Below are positions 13,131 to 21,484 of a stretch of 64,000 nucleotides of DNA, in pieces. The notes beneath the pieces are model-generated. The model saw only the letters and a program-made list of their open reading frames with translations. It ran no database searches and was not told the origin of the DNA. Both the position numbers and the translations under genes were made by a program. How positions within the stretch are numbered: the stretch's first letter is position 1; the number at the start of each line of letters is the position of its first letter. Source of the stretch: Frigidibacter sp. RF13 (GTDB lineage: Bacteria; Pseudomonadota; Alphaproteobacteria; Rhodobacterales; Rhodobacteraceae); NCBI RefSeq assembly GCF_026626305.1, contig NZ_JAPNUE010000001.1, positions 186,001 to 250,000 of the forward strand, read 5' to 3'.

Positions 13131-13156
13131 AGCGAATTATTGTCGGATTGAGCGAA
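13131..13156. promoter_or_regulatory. Candidate regulator site between arginase and Lrp-type gene
   Basis: AGCGAA is repeated at 13131-13136 and 13151-13156, exactly 20 bp (two helical turns) apart, in the intergenic region of the divergent pair. This spacing would suit a dimeric or octameric Lrp-family protein on one DNA face. Motif inference only. Confidence 0.3.
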
Positions 13157-13180
13157 GCTTTGTTCGAAATGGCGGGAAGA

Positions 13181-13621
13181 ATGACCGATTTGGACGATAC
13201 CGATCAGCGGCTGGTAGCGGAACTCAGACGCGACGGTCGTGCGGCCCTGTCGGACTTGGCTGACCGGCTCGGACTGGCGCGCGCGACGGTCCGGGCGCGA
13301 TTGGAAAGGCTGCAGGCACGGGGAGAGATCATCGGCTTCACCGTGCTGACGCGCGGCGATGTCAGCGCCTCGCCGGTGCGTGGTCTGATGATGATCGCCA
13401 TCGAGGGCCGGGGGCAGGAACGGATCACCGCGCGGATGCTTGGCCTGCCCGAGGTACAGGCGGTCCATTCGACCAATGGCCGCTGGGACCTTGTGTGCGA
13501 ACTTGGAACAAGGACGCTGGAAGAGCTGGACGCGCTGATTCTGAAGGTGCGCGGCTATGAGGGCGTGCTGGCGAGCGAGACCAACCTGCTTCTCTCGACC
13601 AAGCGGCCCGGTCGGCGTTAG
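13181..13621 (+). CDS. Lrp/AsnC family transcriptional regulator
   Basis: Feast/famine-type regulator of about 146 aa: an N-terminal winged helix-turn-helix (DDTDQRLVAELRRDGRAALSD, then RLGLARATVRARLERLQARG) and a C-terminal RAM ligand-binding domain (about residues 70-140). It is divergent from the arginase-OCD operon, so control of arginine/ornithine catabolism in response to an amino acid is the obvious inference. Starts at 13169 or a TTG at 13148 are also possible in frame; the ATG at 13181 just precedes the conserved domain. It is convergent with dsbB. Confidence 0.9.
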   Translation: MTDLDDTDQRLVAELRRDGRAALSDLADRLGLARATVRARLERLQARGEIIGFTVLTRGDVSASPVRGLMMIAIEGRGQERITARMLGLPEVQAVHSTNGRWDLVCELGTRTLEELDALILKVRGYEGVLASETNLLLSTKRPGRR

Positions 13622-14082
13622 GCGCGCCGCGTAGCCGCCCAGACCCAGATCGCGGCGAGGCCGAGCGACAGGATCGCGTTCCAGGAAGCCATCGACAGTC
13701 CGAGAAGTTGCCAGGCAACCTCGTCGCAGCGGATGAGCGGCGCCGCGAGGATCTGGTTCATCAGATCGTCGGCCGACAGTCCGCCGACATCGCCCGAGGT
13801 GCAGGTGGTCGGCCCGACCCAGAACCCGCGTTCGACCCCGGTGTGATAGAGGCCGACCCCGGCGGTTGCCAAGGCAGCCAGCGCGCCGAACCAGGCCAGC
13901 CCGGCGCGCCGCGTTGCCAGGCAAAGCACACCAATCACGATCGCCGCCACATGCGGCCAGCGCTGCCAGATGCAGAGCTTGCAGGGCGCATAGCCGAAGG
14001 CCTGAAAAATGAAGGCCCCGGCGAGAAGCGCAAGCGAGCCCCCGGCGGCGAGAAGGATGGCGGTGCGTTGCTGGGATGTCAT
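13618..14082 (-). CDS. dsbB: Disulfide bond formation protein DsbB
   Basis: Inner-membrane quinone reductase family that reoxidises DsbA. The 154-aa protein has four hydrophobic segments. The first redox pair is APCKLCIWQRWPH after membrane span 1; the second periplasmic pair is spread over CTSGDVGGL and LIRCDEV. The ATG at 14082 overlaps the stop of the upstream YqaA-family gene by 4 bp, so the two are coupled. A longer frame back to 14352 would overlap that gene and adds no homologous sequence. Confidence 0.92.
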   Translation of the reverse strand: MTSQQRTAILLAAGGSLALLAGAFIFQAFGYAPCKLCIWQRWPHVAAIVIGVLCLATRRAGLAWFGALAALATAGVGLYHTGVERGFWVGPTTCTSGDVGGLSADDLMNQILAAPLIRCDEVAWQLLGLSMASWNAILSLGLAAIWVWAATRRA

Positions 14083-14669
14083 AGAGTCTTGAGCCCGAAG
14101 TAAAGAAGGACAAGCAGGGCGATCACGACGGCGACAATCAGGGTCAGCCGCCGTTCGATGAAGGCGAGGATCGGTTCGCCATACCGGCGCAGCAGCCAGG
14201 CAAGAGCATAGAAGCGCCCGCCGCGCGCTACGATGGCCGACAGGATGAACAAAGGCAGGCTGAAGCCGACGACTCCCGAAAGGATCGTCACCACCTTCAT
14301 CGGCGGCAGATGGGCAAGGCCGGACGTCACGAGCAGCACGAGGATCAGCCATGTGGAACCGGCCACATCGGCGCGCATCGCCTCGAACGTGTCGAGCTTA
14401 TGGTAGAATTCCAAAAGCGGTCGCGCGAGCCATTCGAACGCGAAATAGCCGATGAACCAGCCGAAGATCCCGCCAAGGACCGAGGTCACGCTGGCGATGA
14501 AGGCAAGCCGCATGGCGCGGTCGGGCCGGGCGGCACACATCGGGATGAACAGAACGTCCGCCGGGATCGGAAAGACCGAACTTTCGACGAAGGAGATGGT
14601 GCCAAGCGCCGTGGTCGCGTGCCGCGACCGTGCCCAGGCCAGCGTCCAGTCATAAAGTTTTCGGAACAT
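14079..14669 (-). CDS. YqaA/DedA-family inner-membrane protein
   Basis: 196-aa polytopic protein of the SNARE-associated/DedA-like YqaA family. Recognisable pieces are TTALGTISFVESSVFPIPADVLF near the N-terminus, with the proline-rich re-entrant segment, and a second conserved region around LAHLPPMKVVTILSGVVGFSLP. Family members are linked to lipid handling and membrane energetics; the specific role of YqaA proteins is not known. It is coupled to dsbB. Confidence 0.85.
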   Translation of the reverse strand: MFRKLYDWTLAWARSRHATTALGTISFVESSVFPIPADVLFIPMCAARPDRAMRLAFIASVTSVLGGIFGWFIGYFAFEWLARPLLEFYHKLDTFEAMRADVAGSTWLILVLLVTSGLAHLPPMKVVTILSGVVGFSLPLFILSAIVARGGRFYALAWLLRRYGEPILAFIERRLTLIVAVVIALLVLLYFGLKTL

Positions 14670-14809
14670 GCGGCCTCTGGTTTGCGTTGGGCGCCATTGG
14701 CCACGGCGCGGCGGGTCACGTCAAGAGGCAGGGCTTTCGCGGGCGTGACTGGTCGGATAAACTTTCCGCCAGCACCTGTAGGTGGGGCGGTTCATTTAGG
14801 GGGTAGGTC

Positions 14810-15664
14810 ATGAAGTGGCAGGGTCGGCGCGGCAGCGCGAACATCGAGGATCGGCGGCGCATGTCGGCCGGGGGCGCCATCGGCGGCGGCGGGCTCGGCC
14901 TTGTGGTCGTGGCGCTGCTGGTCTGGGCGCTTGGCGGCGATCCGATCGCGGTGCTTCAGCAGGGGATGGGCGCCCAGCAGATCGGCGGCACCGGCGGCGG
15001 CGAGGTCACCGAAGCCGACGAGCGCGCAGCGCAGTTCGTTTCGGTCACGCTTGTCGATACCGAGGCGATCTGGAGCCAGATCTTCGAACAGGAGCTTGGC
15101 CGCGCCTATCAGCCGGTGACGCTTGTTCTGTTCAAGGGCGGCACCCAGTCGGGTTGCGGCGGCGCCTCGTCCATGACCGGGCCTTTCTATTGTCCGCTCG
15201 ACAAGAAGGTCTATCTCGATACCGATTTCTTCGCCACGCTGTCCCAGCGCCTAGGCGCCAAGGGTGATTTCGCCGCCGCCTATGTCGTGGCGCATGAGAT
15301 CGGCCATGCGGTGCAGGATCAACTGGGTATCCTTGAGAAGACCACCCAGATCCGCAAGCAATCGAGCGAAGCCGACAGCAATGCGATTTCTGTCAGAGTC
15401 GAGCTGCAGGCCGACTGTTTCTCGGGCGTCTGGGCGCGTTATGCGGCCGAGCAGCTTGGGACGCTTGAACAGGGCGATATCCAGGAGGCGGTGAATGCGG
15501 CGGCCCAGATCGGCGACGATACGCTGCAGCGCAACGCGGGCCAGCGCCCGATGCCCGACAGCTTTACCCACGGTTCGTCCGAGCAGCGCCAGCAATGGCT
15601 CGCGACCGGTTATCAGCAGGGCACGATCCGTGCCTGCGATACATTTTCGGCGAGCGCACCCTGA
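14810..15664 (+). CDS. ypfJ: YpfJ-type neutral zinc metallopeptidase, membrane anchored
   Basis: 284-aa member of the putative neutral zinc metallopeptidase family. A cytoplasmic RRGSANIEDRRR segment precedes a Gly-rich transmembrane helix (about residues 20-42), then a periplasmic domain with the HExxH motif VVAHEIGHAVQDQ (H162, E163, H166). A downstream glutamate in VELQADCFSGVWA is the likely third zinc ligand. Family members start with this KWQGRRGSxNIEDRR signature. The physiological substrate is unknown. The tRNA-Leu promoter starts 15 bp after the stop. Confidence 0.93.
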   Translation: MKWQGRRGSANIEDRRRMSAGGAIGGGGLGLVVVALLVWALGGDPIAVLQQGMGAQQIGGTGGGEVTEADERAAQFVSVTLVDTEAIWSQIFEQELGRAYQPVTLVLFKGGTQSGCGGASSMTGPFYCPLDKKVYLDTDFFATLSQRLGAKGDFAAAYVVAHEIGHAVQDQLGILEKTTQIRKQSSEADSNAISVRVELQADCFSGVWARYAAEQLGTLEQGDIQEAVNAAAQIGDDTLQRNAGQRPMPDSFTHGSSEQRQQWLATGYQQGTIRACDTFSASAP

Positions 15665-15678
15665 ACCCTGAATGGCGC

Positions 15679-15707
15679 TTGAAAGCGTCTCCCGAGGCGG
15701 CTAAGGG
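15679..15707 (+). promoter_or_regulatory. Predicted tRNA-Leu promoter
   Basis: TTGAAA (15679-15684) and TAAGGG (15702-15707) are separated by exactly 17 bp. The mature tRNA starts 12 nt downstream, which fits a short 5' leader. Confidence 0.55.
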
Positions 15708-15718
15708 TCATCCCGGTG

Positions 15719-15802
15719 GCCCGAGTGGCGGAATGGTAGACGCAGCGGATTCAAAATCCGTCGCCGCAAGGTATGCGAGTTCGAGTCTCGCCTCGGGCAC
15801 CA
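15719..15802 (+). tRNA. tRNA-Leu (anticodon CAA)
   Basis: The acceptor arms GCCCGAG and CTCGGGC pair. The anticodon loop TTCAAAA places CAA at positions 34-36. A long variable arm follows the anticodon stem, as in class II leucine tRNAs. The TTCGAGT T-loop and an encoded CCA end (15800-15802) are present. It reads UUG codons. Confidence 0.95.
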
Positions 15803-16186
15803 GATTTCCAGCGAATCGCGTGGACCGGTGACGGCGACATGGGCCGTTCCCGGCGCTCGCTGGTAGCCTCGCGTGAGCTTCGATGACTGCGCTAACCATC
15901 TGTGAACCGGCAGGCTGTTGTCGTCATTGTTGGGGTTTTGGCGACGAAATGCGGCGGCAACGCCCCATGACGACGGCTCACGGGCCGCGAGCCCGCCGTT
16001 CTGCGATCTTTTGTTGTTCGAGTGGAAATAATGTCGGGTCTTCACGTGACGCTACGTCACAAGGGTGTGTGGGCGGATGCCCAAATTCCGCCACAATTCG
16101 GATGGAATAAGTAACCTATTCGTAAGTATAAATTCTCTACGCTCTTTCAGATGACCCTCCGGGGATTTTGTAACTGGCCTGTGTGA
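15803..16186. other. Intergenic region between tRNA-Leu and the first Hint gene
   Basis: 384 bp without a convincing gene. A 15-bp palindrome lies at 16046-16060 and an AT-richer stretch (about 16101-16145, including TATAAA at 16127) sits just before the first Hint gene, consistent with a promoter region. No copy of the tRNA 3' end was seen here that would mark an attachment site. Minus-strand frames across the tRNA are artefacts. Confidence 0.5.
16046..16060. promoter_or_regulatory. Perfect palindrome upstream of the Hint cluster
   Basis: GTGACG-CTA-CGTCAC is a 6-bp perfect inverted repeat with a 3-bp centre, about 130 bp upstream of the first Hint gene. It is a plausible operator for a dimeric regulator. 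There is no T-run, so a terminator is unlikely. Confidence 0.4.
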
Positions 16187-16744
16187 TTGTTGGCCGCTTG
16201 TGTTGGAACCGCGACATTGCCTTGTCTGACCTCAGGAACACTCATCACGACACTCAGGGGCGAAAAGCCGGTGGAACAGCTTGTTCCAGGTGACCGTGTC
16301 GTGACCCGCGATGACGGATTGCAGACCGTACGTTCGGTGCGCCGTCGTGACTTCGATTACGGCCAGCTTGGCTCGGCGCCGCAGATGCAGCCGGTTCTCG
16401 TCACGGTCGGCGCCGTCTCGCGCGGGCTACCGGAGCGGGAGCTGCTGGTCAGCCCGTCGCTGCGCATTCTGACCCAGACGGCAGACCGCGACCAGCTGGT
16501 GGCGGCGGGCGAGATGACCGACGGTCACGCCATTCGCACCTGCTCGGTTCTGGGCGTCCGTTACGTTCATATCGGCTTCGACCGCGACGAGGTGATCCTC
16601 GCCAACGGTATCTGGGTCGAGGCCTTTCAACTTGCCGAGCGGCAGGGCGATGTACCGCGCGCGGCGCAAACTGAGGAATATCTGGAGCTGTTTGCCTCGG
16701 GGCAGGACAGCGAAACGGTTGTGGCGCGTCAGGACGGTATCTGA
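16187..16744 (+). CDS. Small Hint_2-domain protein (Hint 1)
   Basis: About 185 aa consisting almost entirely of a hedgehog/intein-type Hint domain. The block begins at C13 (CLTSGTLITTLRGEKPVEQL), followed by [15 protein letters not shown] and ending near ANGIWVEAFQLAE. The His of the second block (SPxHR in active relatives) is Leu (SPSLRIL), and the C-terminal catalytic His before the xNG motif is Asp (DEVILANG), so self-cleavage is doubtful. Only TTG starts are available (16187, 16190 or 16217) and an in-frame TGA precedes them. The ORF may be the remnant of a longer protein that lost its N-terminal passenger. Confidence 0.75.
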   Translation: MLAACVGTATLPCLTSGTLITTLRGEKPVEQLVPGDRVVTRDDGLQTVRSVRRRDFDYGQLGSAPQMQPVLVTVGAVSRGLPERELLVSPSLRILTQTADRDQLVAAGEMTDGHAIRTCSVLGVRYVHIGFDRDEVILANGIWVEAFQLAERQGDVPRAAQTEEYLELFASGQDSETVVARQDGI

Positions 16745-16810
16745 GGCGTGGGGATGGAACGGTGGTCCGATTTTGGGCTGCCGGTAACGAGTAAGGTCGA
16801 GGAGTTGCGA

Positions 16811-16918
16811 ATGATGACGGTTCTGGTTCTTCTGTCCTGCGGTCTTCTGGGGCTTTCGGCCCCGGTGTTTGCGGCGATGCCGCAACGTGGCCGCGTCGCG
16901 GTTCGGTCTTCGATCTGA
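16811..16918 (+). CDS. 35-aa exported peptide between two Hint genes
   Basis: MMTVLVLLSCGLLGLSAPVF followed by AAMPQRGRVAVRSSI: a hydrophobic signal-like segment with an AXA-type cleavage site (VFA-A) and a short basic tail of about 12-14 residues. A good GAGGAG site lies 7-8 nt before tandem ATGs. It is flanked by Hint genes on the same strand. No homology is recognised. It could be a processed secreted or membrane peptide. Confidence 0.5.
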   Translation: MMTVLVLLSCGLLGLSAPVFAAMPQRGRVAVRSSI

Positions 16919-16983
16919 CGGTTCCGATGCCGGGCGGTCTGCCCCGGTGTCCTATGTGATTTTGAGTAGAAGGTTAAAGGTCA

Positions 16984-17664
16984 ATGAAGCACGCTTTTTT
17001 TCAGATTGAGGTAGACACGGCGGATCAGATTTCCTGCCTCACCGAAACGCGCCTTGAGGGCGCAGTGGGTGAGGAGCGGCTGGTCGAGGCCAAGGGACGC
17101 GACGGTCAGGCGAGCGATGTCGCCGACTATATCGACGCCGCCCCCTGTTTCACCCCGGAGAGCGAGATTCTGACCGACCGTGGGCCGGTTGCCGCGAAGC
17201 TTCTCAAAGTGGGCGACCGGGTGATGACCCGTGACCACGGCCTTCAGACGGTGCGCCGGATCGGTCGTCGCCAGTTCGGTTGGCGTGCGCTTGGCCTGAT
17301 CCCGCTCCTGCGTCCCGTCGTGATCGAGGCCGGCGCGCTTGGCCATGGACTGCCAGCGCGTCAGATCATCCTGTCGCCGGAGCATGGCATCGCCAGTGCC
17401 AGTGCTGACGGTCTTGGCATCCAGATCGTTCAGGCGAAGCGCTATGTCGGCACCGCAGGTGTCGAGCGCGGCGCCTTCCACAATGTGACTTACATCCAGA
17501 TCGGCCTCGACCAGCCGGCACTTGTGAACGTTTCCGGCCTGTGGTGCGAGACGCTCGCCCACGCGCGTGCAGAGGTCGCCGTGACCTCGACGCCGGCCGT
17601 CGGTGCAGGCGCCGCGCCCGCAAAGGCGGCGGATGCCGAAAGCAAGGTCAGCGTCGCGGCCTGA
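16984..17664 (+). CDS. Hint_2-domain protein (Hint 2)
   Basis: 226-aa protein with a 54-residue N-terminal segment unlike anything recognised (MKHAFFQIEVDTADQI), then a Hint domain starting at C55 (APCFTPESEILTDRGPVAAK) and running through VGDRVMTRDHGLQTVRRIGRRQF, SPEHGI and LWCETLAHA. It keeps the initial Cys and the SPEH His, but the C-terminal His is Gln (DQPALVNVSG). An Ala/Val-rich tail of about 35 residues follows. A terminator lies downstream. Its relation to the RTX-Hint protein 290 bp further on is probably by duplication. Confidence 0.85.
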   Translation: MKHAFFQIEVDTADQISCLTETRLEGAVGEERLVEAKGRDGQASDVADYIDAAPCFTPESEILTDRGPVAAKLLKVGDRVMTRDHGLQTVRRIGRRQFGWRALGLIPLLRPVVIEAGALGHGLPARQIILSPEHGIASASADGLGIQIVQAKRYVGTAGVERGAFHNVTYIQIGLDQPALVNVSGLWCETLAHARAEVAVTSTPAVGAGAAPAKAADAESKVSVAA

Positions 17665-17699
17665 CCGGGACCCACCGCTACATCCTGTGTCCCTCGGGT

Positions 17700-17727
17700 A
17701 ACGCCAGACATCTATCTGGCGTTTTCC
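17700..17727 (+). terminator. Rho-independent terminator after Hint 2
   Basis: ACGCCAGA (17701-17708) pairs with TCTGGCGT (17715-17722) across a 6-nt loop, followed by TTT and, after CCGGC, a second T-run (TTTTT). Confidence 0.8.
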
Positions 17728-17954
17728 GGCTTTTTGCTGCTCTAAGCGGGCCAAAGCTGATATTTCAGACTGACAGGTGCCTGTATCTCGTGACTGGGTA
17801 GTGAGTGGGGGTGGTATTACGGCACGGTGTTTCGGGCTTCAGCCTTATTAATAGCCAATTTAGACGGCATTGACCCTTCGGAGCGGTGGCGTTCGACAGC
17901 CGCTCTGCTATCGAACGGGCGGTTCCGGGCGGAGAGAACAGACGACTAGTCCTC

Positions 17955-20825
17955 ATGGCGACGATCCTCGGCACTGCGGGTAATGACACAACGCTCTCCG
18001 GTACCAACGGAAGCGATCTCGTCAGCCTGTTCGGTGGCAACGATTCCTTCGGCGCAAATCGTGGCAACGAAACTGTCTTCGCCGGCACCGGAAATGACAC
18101 GATCGACGGCGGGGCCGGCAATGACTCGCTTTTGGGCGAGGATGGCAACGACAGCCTGATCGGCGGGACCGGCAGCGACTCGCTTTTTGGCGGAAACGAC
18201 GATGACACACTGGTCGGCGGTGCGAACGGCGACCTCCTCGATGGCGGCGCCGGGTTCGATACCGCTGATTACAGCGCCTCGGGCGCGGCCGTCTCGGTCA
18301 ACCTCAGTTCCGGCATTCATGGCGGCGGCGACGCGGCGGGTGACACGATCACCGGGGTCGAGGCAATCGTCGGCAGCGCCTTCGACGATACGCTGATCGG
18401 ATCGAACACTGGCGACAGCCTGGTCGGTGGCAGCGGCGCCGACAGCCTCGCGGGGCTCGGCGGCAATGACAGTCTGTTCGGTGGCATCGGCGCGGATACG
18501 ATCGACGGTGGGTTCGGCAACGATTCCATCGATGCTGGTGCCGACAATGACTCCGTCTCGGGCGGCGTTGGCGCCGATACGATCTTCGGTGGCGCCGGGC
18601 TTGATACGATTTCCGGCGGCGATGGCGCGGATTCGATCGATGCGGGCGACGGCGCCGACAGTGTGGACGCGGGTTCCGGCAATGACACGGTGCTGGGCGG
18701 GCTTGGCGACGACACGATCCTCGGCGGCGGCGGATCGGATTCGATCTCCGGCGGCGACGGGAACGATGTCATCTATGGCGATGACCCAACAGCCGCAAGC
18801 GCCACCACCGAGGCGCTGCAATGGAGCCTCGCCGGCGCGGACGAGGCCAGCATAACGAACGGCTTCGTGCAAGACACCGGCCTCATGGATGTCCGGGTCA
18901 GTTTCGTCACGACGGGCCTCGCTTCGACCCAGACCGTAGAATCGACCGACACGGTCTTCATCGGCGCCGGCGAGCCGATGAGCGCGACGTCCAACCTGAA
19001 CATGACCGGCACAGGCACCGGTACGACCTCGACAACCAATATCGACTTTGCCGCCTCGGCCGGCAGCGGCGTGACTGACGCGGTCAGTGACGTCCAGTTC
19101 CGGCTGAATGATATCGATGCCAGCAGCGGCAACTGGCAGGATATAGTCACCGTCAATGCCTATGACGCGAACGGCAATCTGATCCCGGTCACCATCACGC
19201 TGAGCGGCAATGACTCGCTCTCTGGCAATACGATCACCGCGGCGAATACCGCTGACAGCGCCAGTTCCCCCGACGGGTCCGCGCTCGTCAGCATTGCCGG
19301 ACCGGTCGCACGGATAGAGATCATCTATGCCAACGTCGGCACATCGAGCCAGTCGCTCTGGGTCAGCGACGTCCATTTCACCACAATTCCCCAGACCGCA
19401 GGCAATGACACGATCGACGGCGGCGTCGGCAACGATTCCATCTTCGGCGGCGTCGGTGACGACAGTATCATTGGCGGTGCGGGCCTCGATACGATCTTCG
19501 GGGGCACTGGCAACGATACGATAGACGGCGGCACCGAGGCGGATTCGATCGACGGCGGTGACGGCAACGATTCGATCTCTGGCGGTGACGGCAACGACAC
19601 GGTCATAGGCGGCATCGGTCTTGATACGATCTTCGGCGGGCTCGGCGATGATTCTATCGATAGTGGCGCCGACACAGACTCGGTCGATGGTGGCGGCGGC
19701 AACGACACGATCCTCTTCGGCGCGGGCGATGATACGGTCTTCGGCGGCGACGGCGCGGATTTCATCGACGATACGATCGGCAGTATCCAGACCGGCGCTA
19801 ACCTCGTCTATGGCGGCACGGGTAACGACACGATCTTTACCGGCGATGGCGCGGACACGGTCTTCGGCGGCGCCAATGACGATCAGATCTTCGGCGAGGG
19901 GGGCGCGGATTCGCTTTCCGGCGATGACGGCAACGATTCGCTCTTCGGTGGCGATGGCAATGACACGCTGAACGGCGGCGCCGGGGCCGATGTGCTGACC
20001 GGCGGGCTCGGCTCGGATCTCTTCACCGGGGTCGGGATCGGCGATGTCATCGACGGGTCCGAAGATACGCCCTCGAACGAGATCGATGTGCTCGATCTGT
20101 TCGGATCGGGTTGGACCAAGGCCACGACCAACGTCCTCTATGCGGGGGGCAATGACGAGGCCGGGACCGTCCAGTTCCTGGATGGTCTCGGGAATATCAT
20201 CGGCTCGCTGACCTTCTCGAATATCGAGAAGATCATCCCCTGTTTCGCCGCCGGGACCCTGATCGAGACGATACGCGGTTCGGTCGCGATCGAGGATATC
20301 GTCGCGGGCGACCTCGTGCTGACGCGTGACAGTGGCTATCAGCCGGTCCTGTGGATCGGCAGCAGGACGCTTAGTGCGCTCGACCTCTTGATCCAGCCAC
20401 AGCTCGCGCCGATCCGGATCGAGGCAGGGGCGCTTGGGCGGCTCGCGCCAGAGCGCGCACTTGCCGTCTCGCCGCAGCACCGCATCCTGATCAGCGGCAG
20501 CCGTGCCGAGTTGATCGCGGGCGAGACAGAGGTTCTTGTCGCCGCGAGCCATCTTTGCGGTCTGCCCGGGATCGAGAGGATGGCACCCGATCTGGGCGTG
20601 ACTTATTTCCACATGCTGTTCCGGCAGCACGAGATTGTAGTGTCCGAAGGTCTCTGGACCGAGAGCTTCCAACCGGGCGCAGCAACGCTCGCGGGCATAG
20701 ATGATGCGCAGCGCTGCGAGATTTTCGCGCTTTTCCCGGAACTTGCGGGCGACGCCGCCTGGGAGGCCTACGGGGCGGCTCGTGTCAGCCTCAAGGCGCA
20801 TGAGGCGCGGGTGCTGACCGACGCG
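17955..20825 (+). CDS. RTX calcium-binding repeat protein with C-terminal Hint domain
   Basis: 957-aa secreted-type protein ending at the TGA 20826-20828. Residues 1-275 and about 480-720 are glycine/aspartate nonapeptide RTX repeats (GGxGxDxUx, e.g. DGGAGNDSLLGEDGND) that form a calcium-bound beta-roll. They flank a non-repeat domain (about 276-480, DEASITNGFV to SVSDVHF-type beta sequence). C763 begins a Hint_2 domain (CFAAGTLIETIRG) with all visible autoprocessing residues: C763, H842 (SPQHR) and H892 (RQHEIVVSEGLWTESF). The start MATILGTAGNDT at 17955 is the usual opening of RTX proteins; a GTG at 17886 would add 23 residues of uncertain value. Type I secretion is expected, but no ABC/MFP genes are nearby. 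Confidence 0.92.
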
Positions 20826-20831
20826 TGAGGG

Positions 20832-21422
20832 CTAGCCAGGCGGTGCCTGCCAATTGTCCCAGTCTTCCGGTGTATCGAGGTCGGTCAGGGCATGGCGGCC
20901 GGGCAAGGGCACGAGTTGGACCGGTAATCCTTCCAGAAGCTTGCGCGCGCCATGATCGCCGGTCAGCACGCTCAGCTCAGCGAAAAGACGGCGCGGCAGG
21001 ATTACCGGATGACCCGGCGTTCCATCAGCGCCCGCACCGCGCGCTGCATGTGACGGGTCGCGGCCGAAGGCGGCGATGACCTGCGCGACGTCGTCGCCGG
21101 TGATCTCGGGCATGTCGGGCAGAAGGATCATCAAGCCTTCCGACATCGCCGCCGCCTGTGCGCCCGCGCGGATCGAGGCCGACAGACCGTCGTGATAGTC
21201 GGAAATGGCGATCACTTCGGCGCCTGTGCCGCGCAGGATCGCCGCGCGCGGGGCGGAGTATGGCCCGCCGTCCGGGATCGTTACCACCACATGTGGGGCC
21301 GCCCTGCGCGCGAGCCGCGCCGTCCGCGCCAGCACGGTCTCGGAACCGATCCGTTCCATCAGCTTGTCACGCCCCCGCATCCGGGAGGACGCCCCAGCCG
21401 CGGGAACGAGGATTGTCAGCAT
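20832..21422 (-). CDS. MobA/MocA-like nucleotidyltransferase
   Basis: About 196-aa GT-A-fold nucleotidyltransferase of the molybdenum-cofactor cytidylyl/guanylyltransferase type. The signature VPAAGASSRMRGRDKLMERIG binds the nucleotide and MILLPDMPEITGDDV supplies the metal-binding Asp. GTPGHPVILPRR and LTGDHGAR are typical of MocA-like proteins acting on molybdopterin in xanthine dehydrogenase/CO dehydrogenase maturation. The ATG at 21422 directly precedes the conserved LTILVPAAG; 21431 is an alternative. No molybdoenzyme gene is visible here. Confidence 0.88.
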   Translation of the reverse strand: MLTILVPAAGASSRMRGRDKLMERIGSETVLARTARLARRAAPHVVVTIPDGGPYSAPRAAILRGTGAEVIAISDYHDGLSASIRAGAQAAAMSEGLMILLPDMPEITGDDVAQVIAAFGRDPSHAARGAGADGTPGHPVILPRRLFAELSVLTGDHGARKLLEGLPVQLVPLPGRHALTDLDTPEDWDNWQAPPG

Positions 21423-21484
21423 CGCAGCCATTGTCCGATTGAAGGACGATGAACGCGTTTCGTCAAGAACGAGGTTAATTCGCC

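Noticed and set aside
15701..16045. Minus-strand ORF across tRNA-Leu(CAA)
   Set aside because: Its translation (RRDSNSHTLRRRILN type) is the well-known artefact of reading a leucine tRNA on the opposite strand.
15719..16186. Attachment site or genomic island boundary at tRNA-Leu(CAA)
   Set aside because: No duplicate of the tRNA 3' end, no integrase and no obvious GC shift in the following Hint genes were seen. It is not excluded beyond the window.
17955..20240. CRISPR-like impression from short repeats
   Set aside because: The repeats are in-frame 27-nt RTX units with variable bases and no spacers.
17946..20801. Long minus-strand open frame (about 950 codons) opposite the RTX-Hint gene
   Set aside because: It is a mirror of the Gly/Asp repeats; the plus strand has clear RTX and Hint motifs and the minus translation has none.
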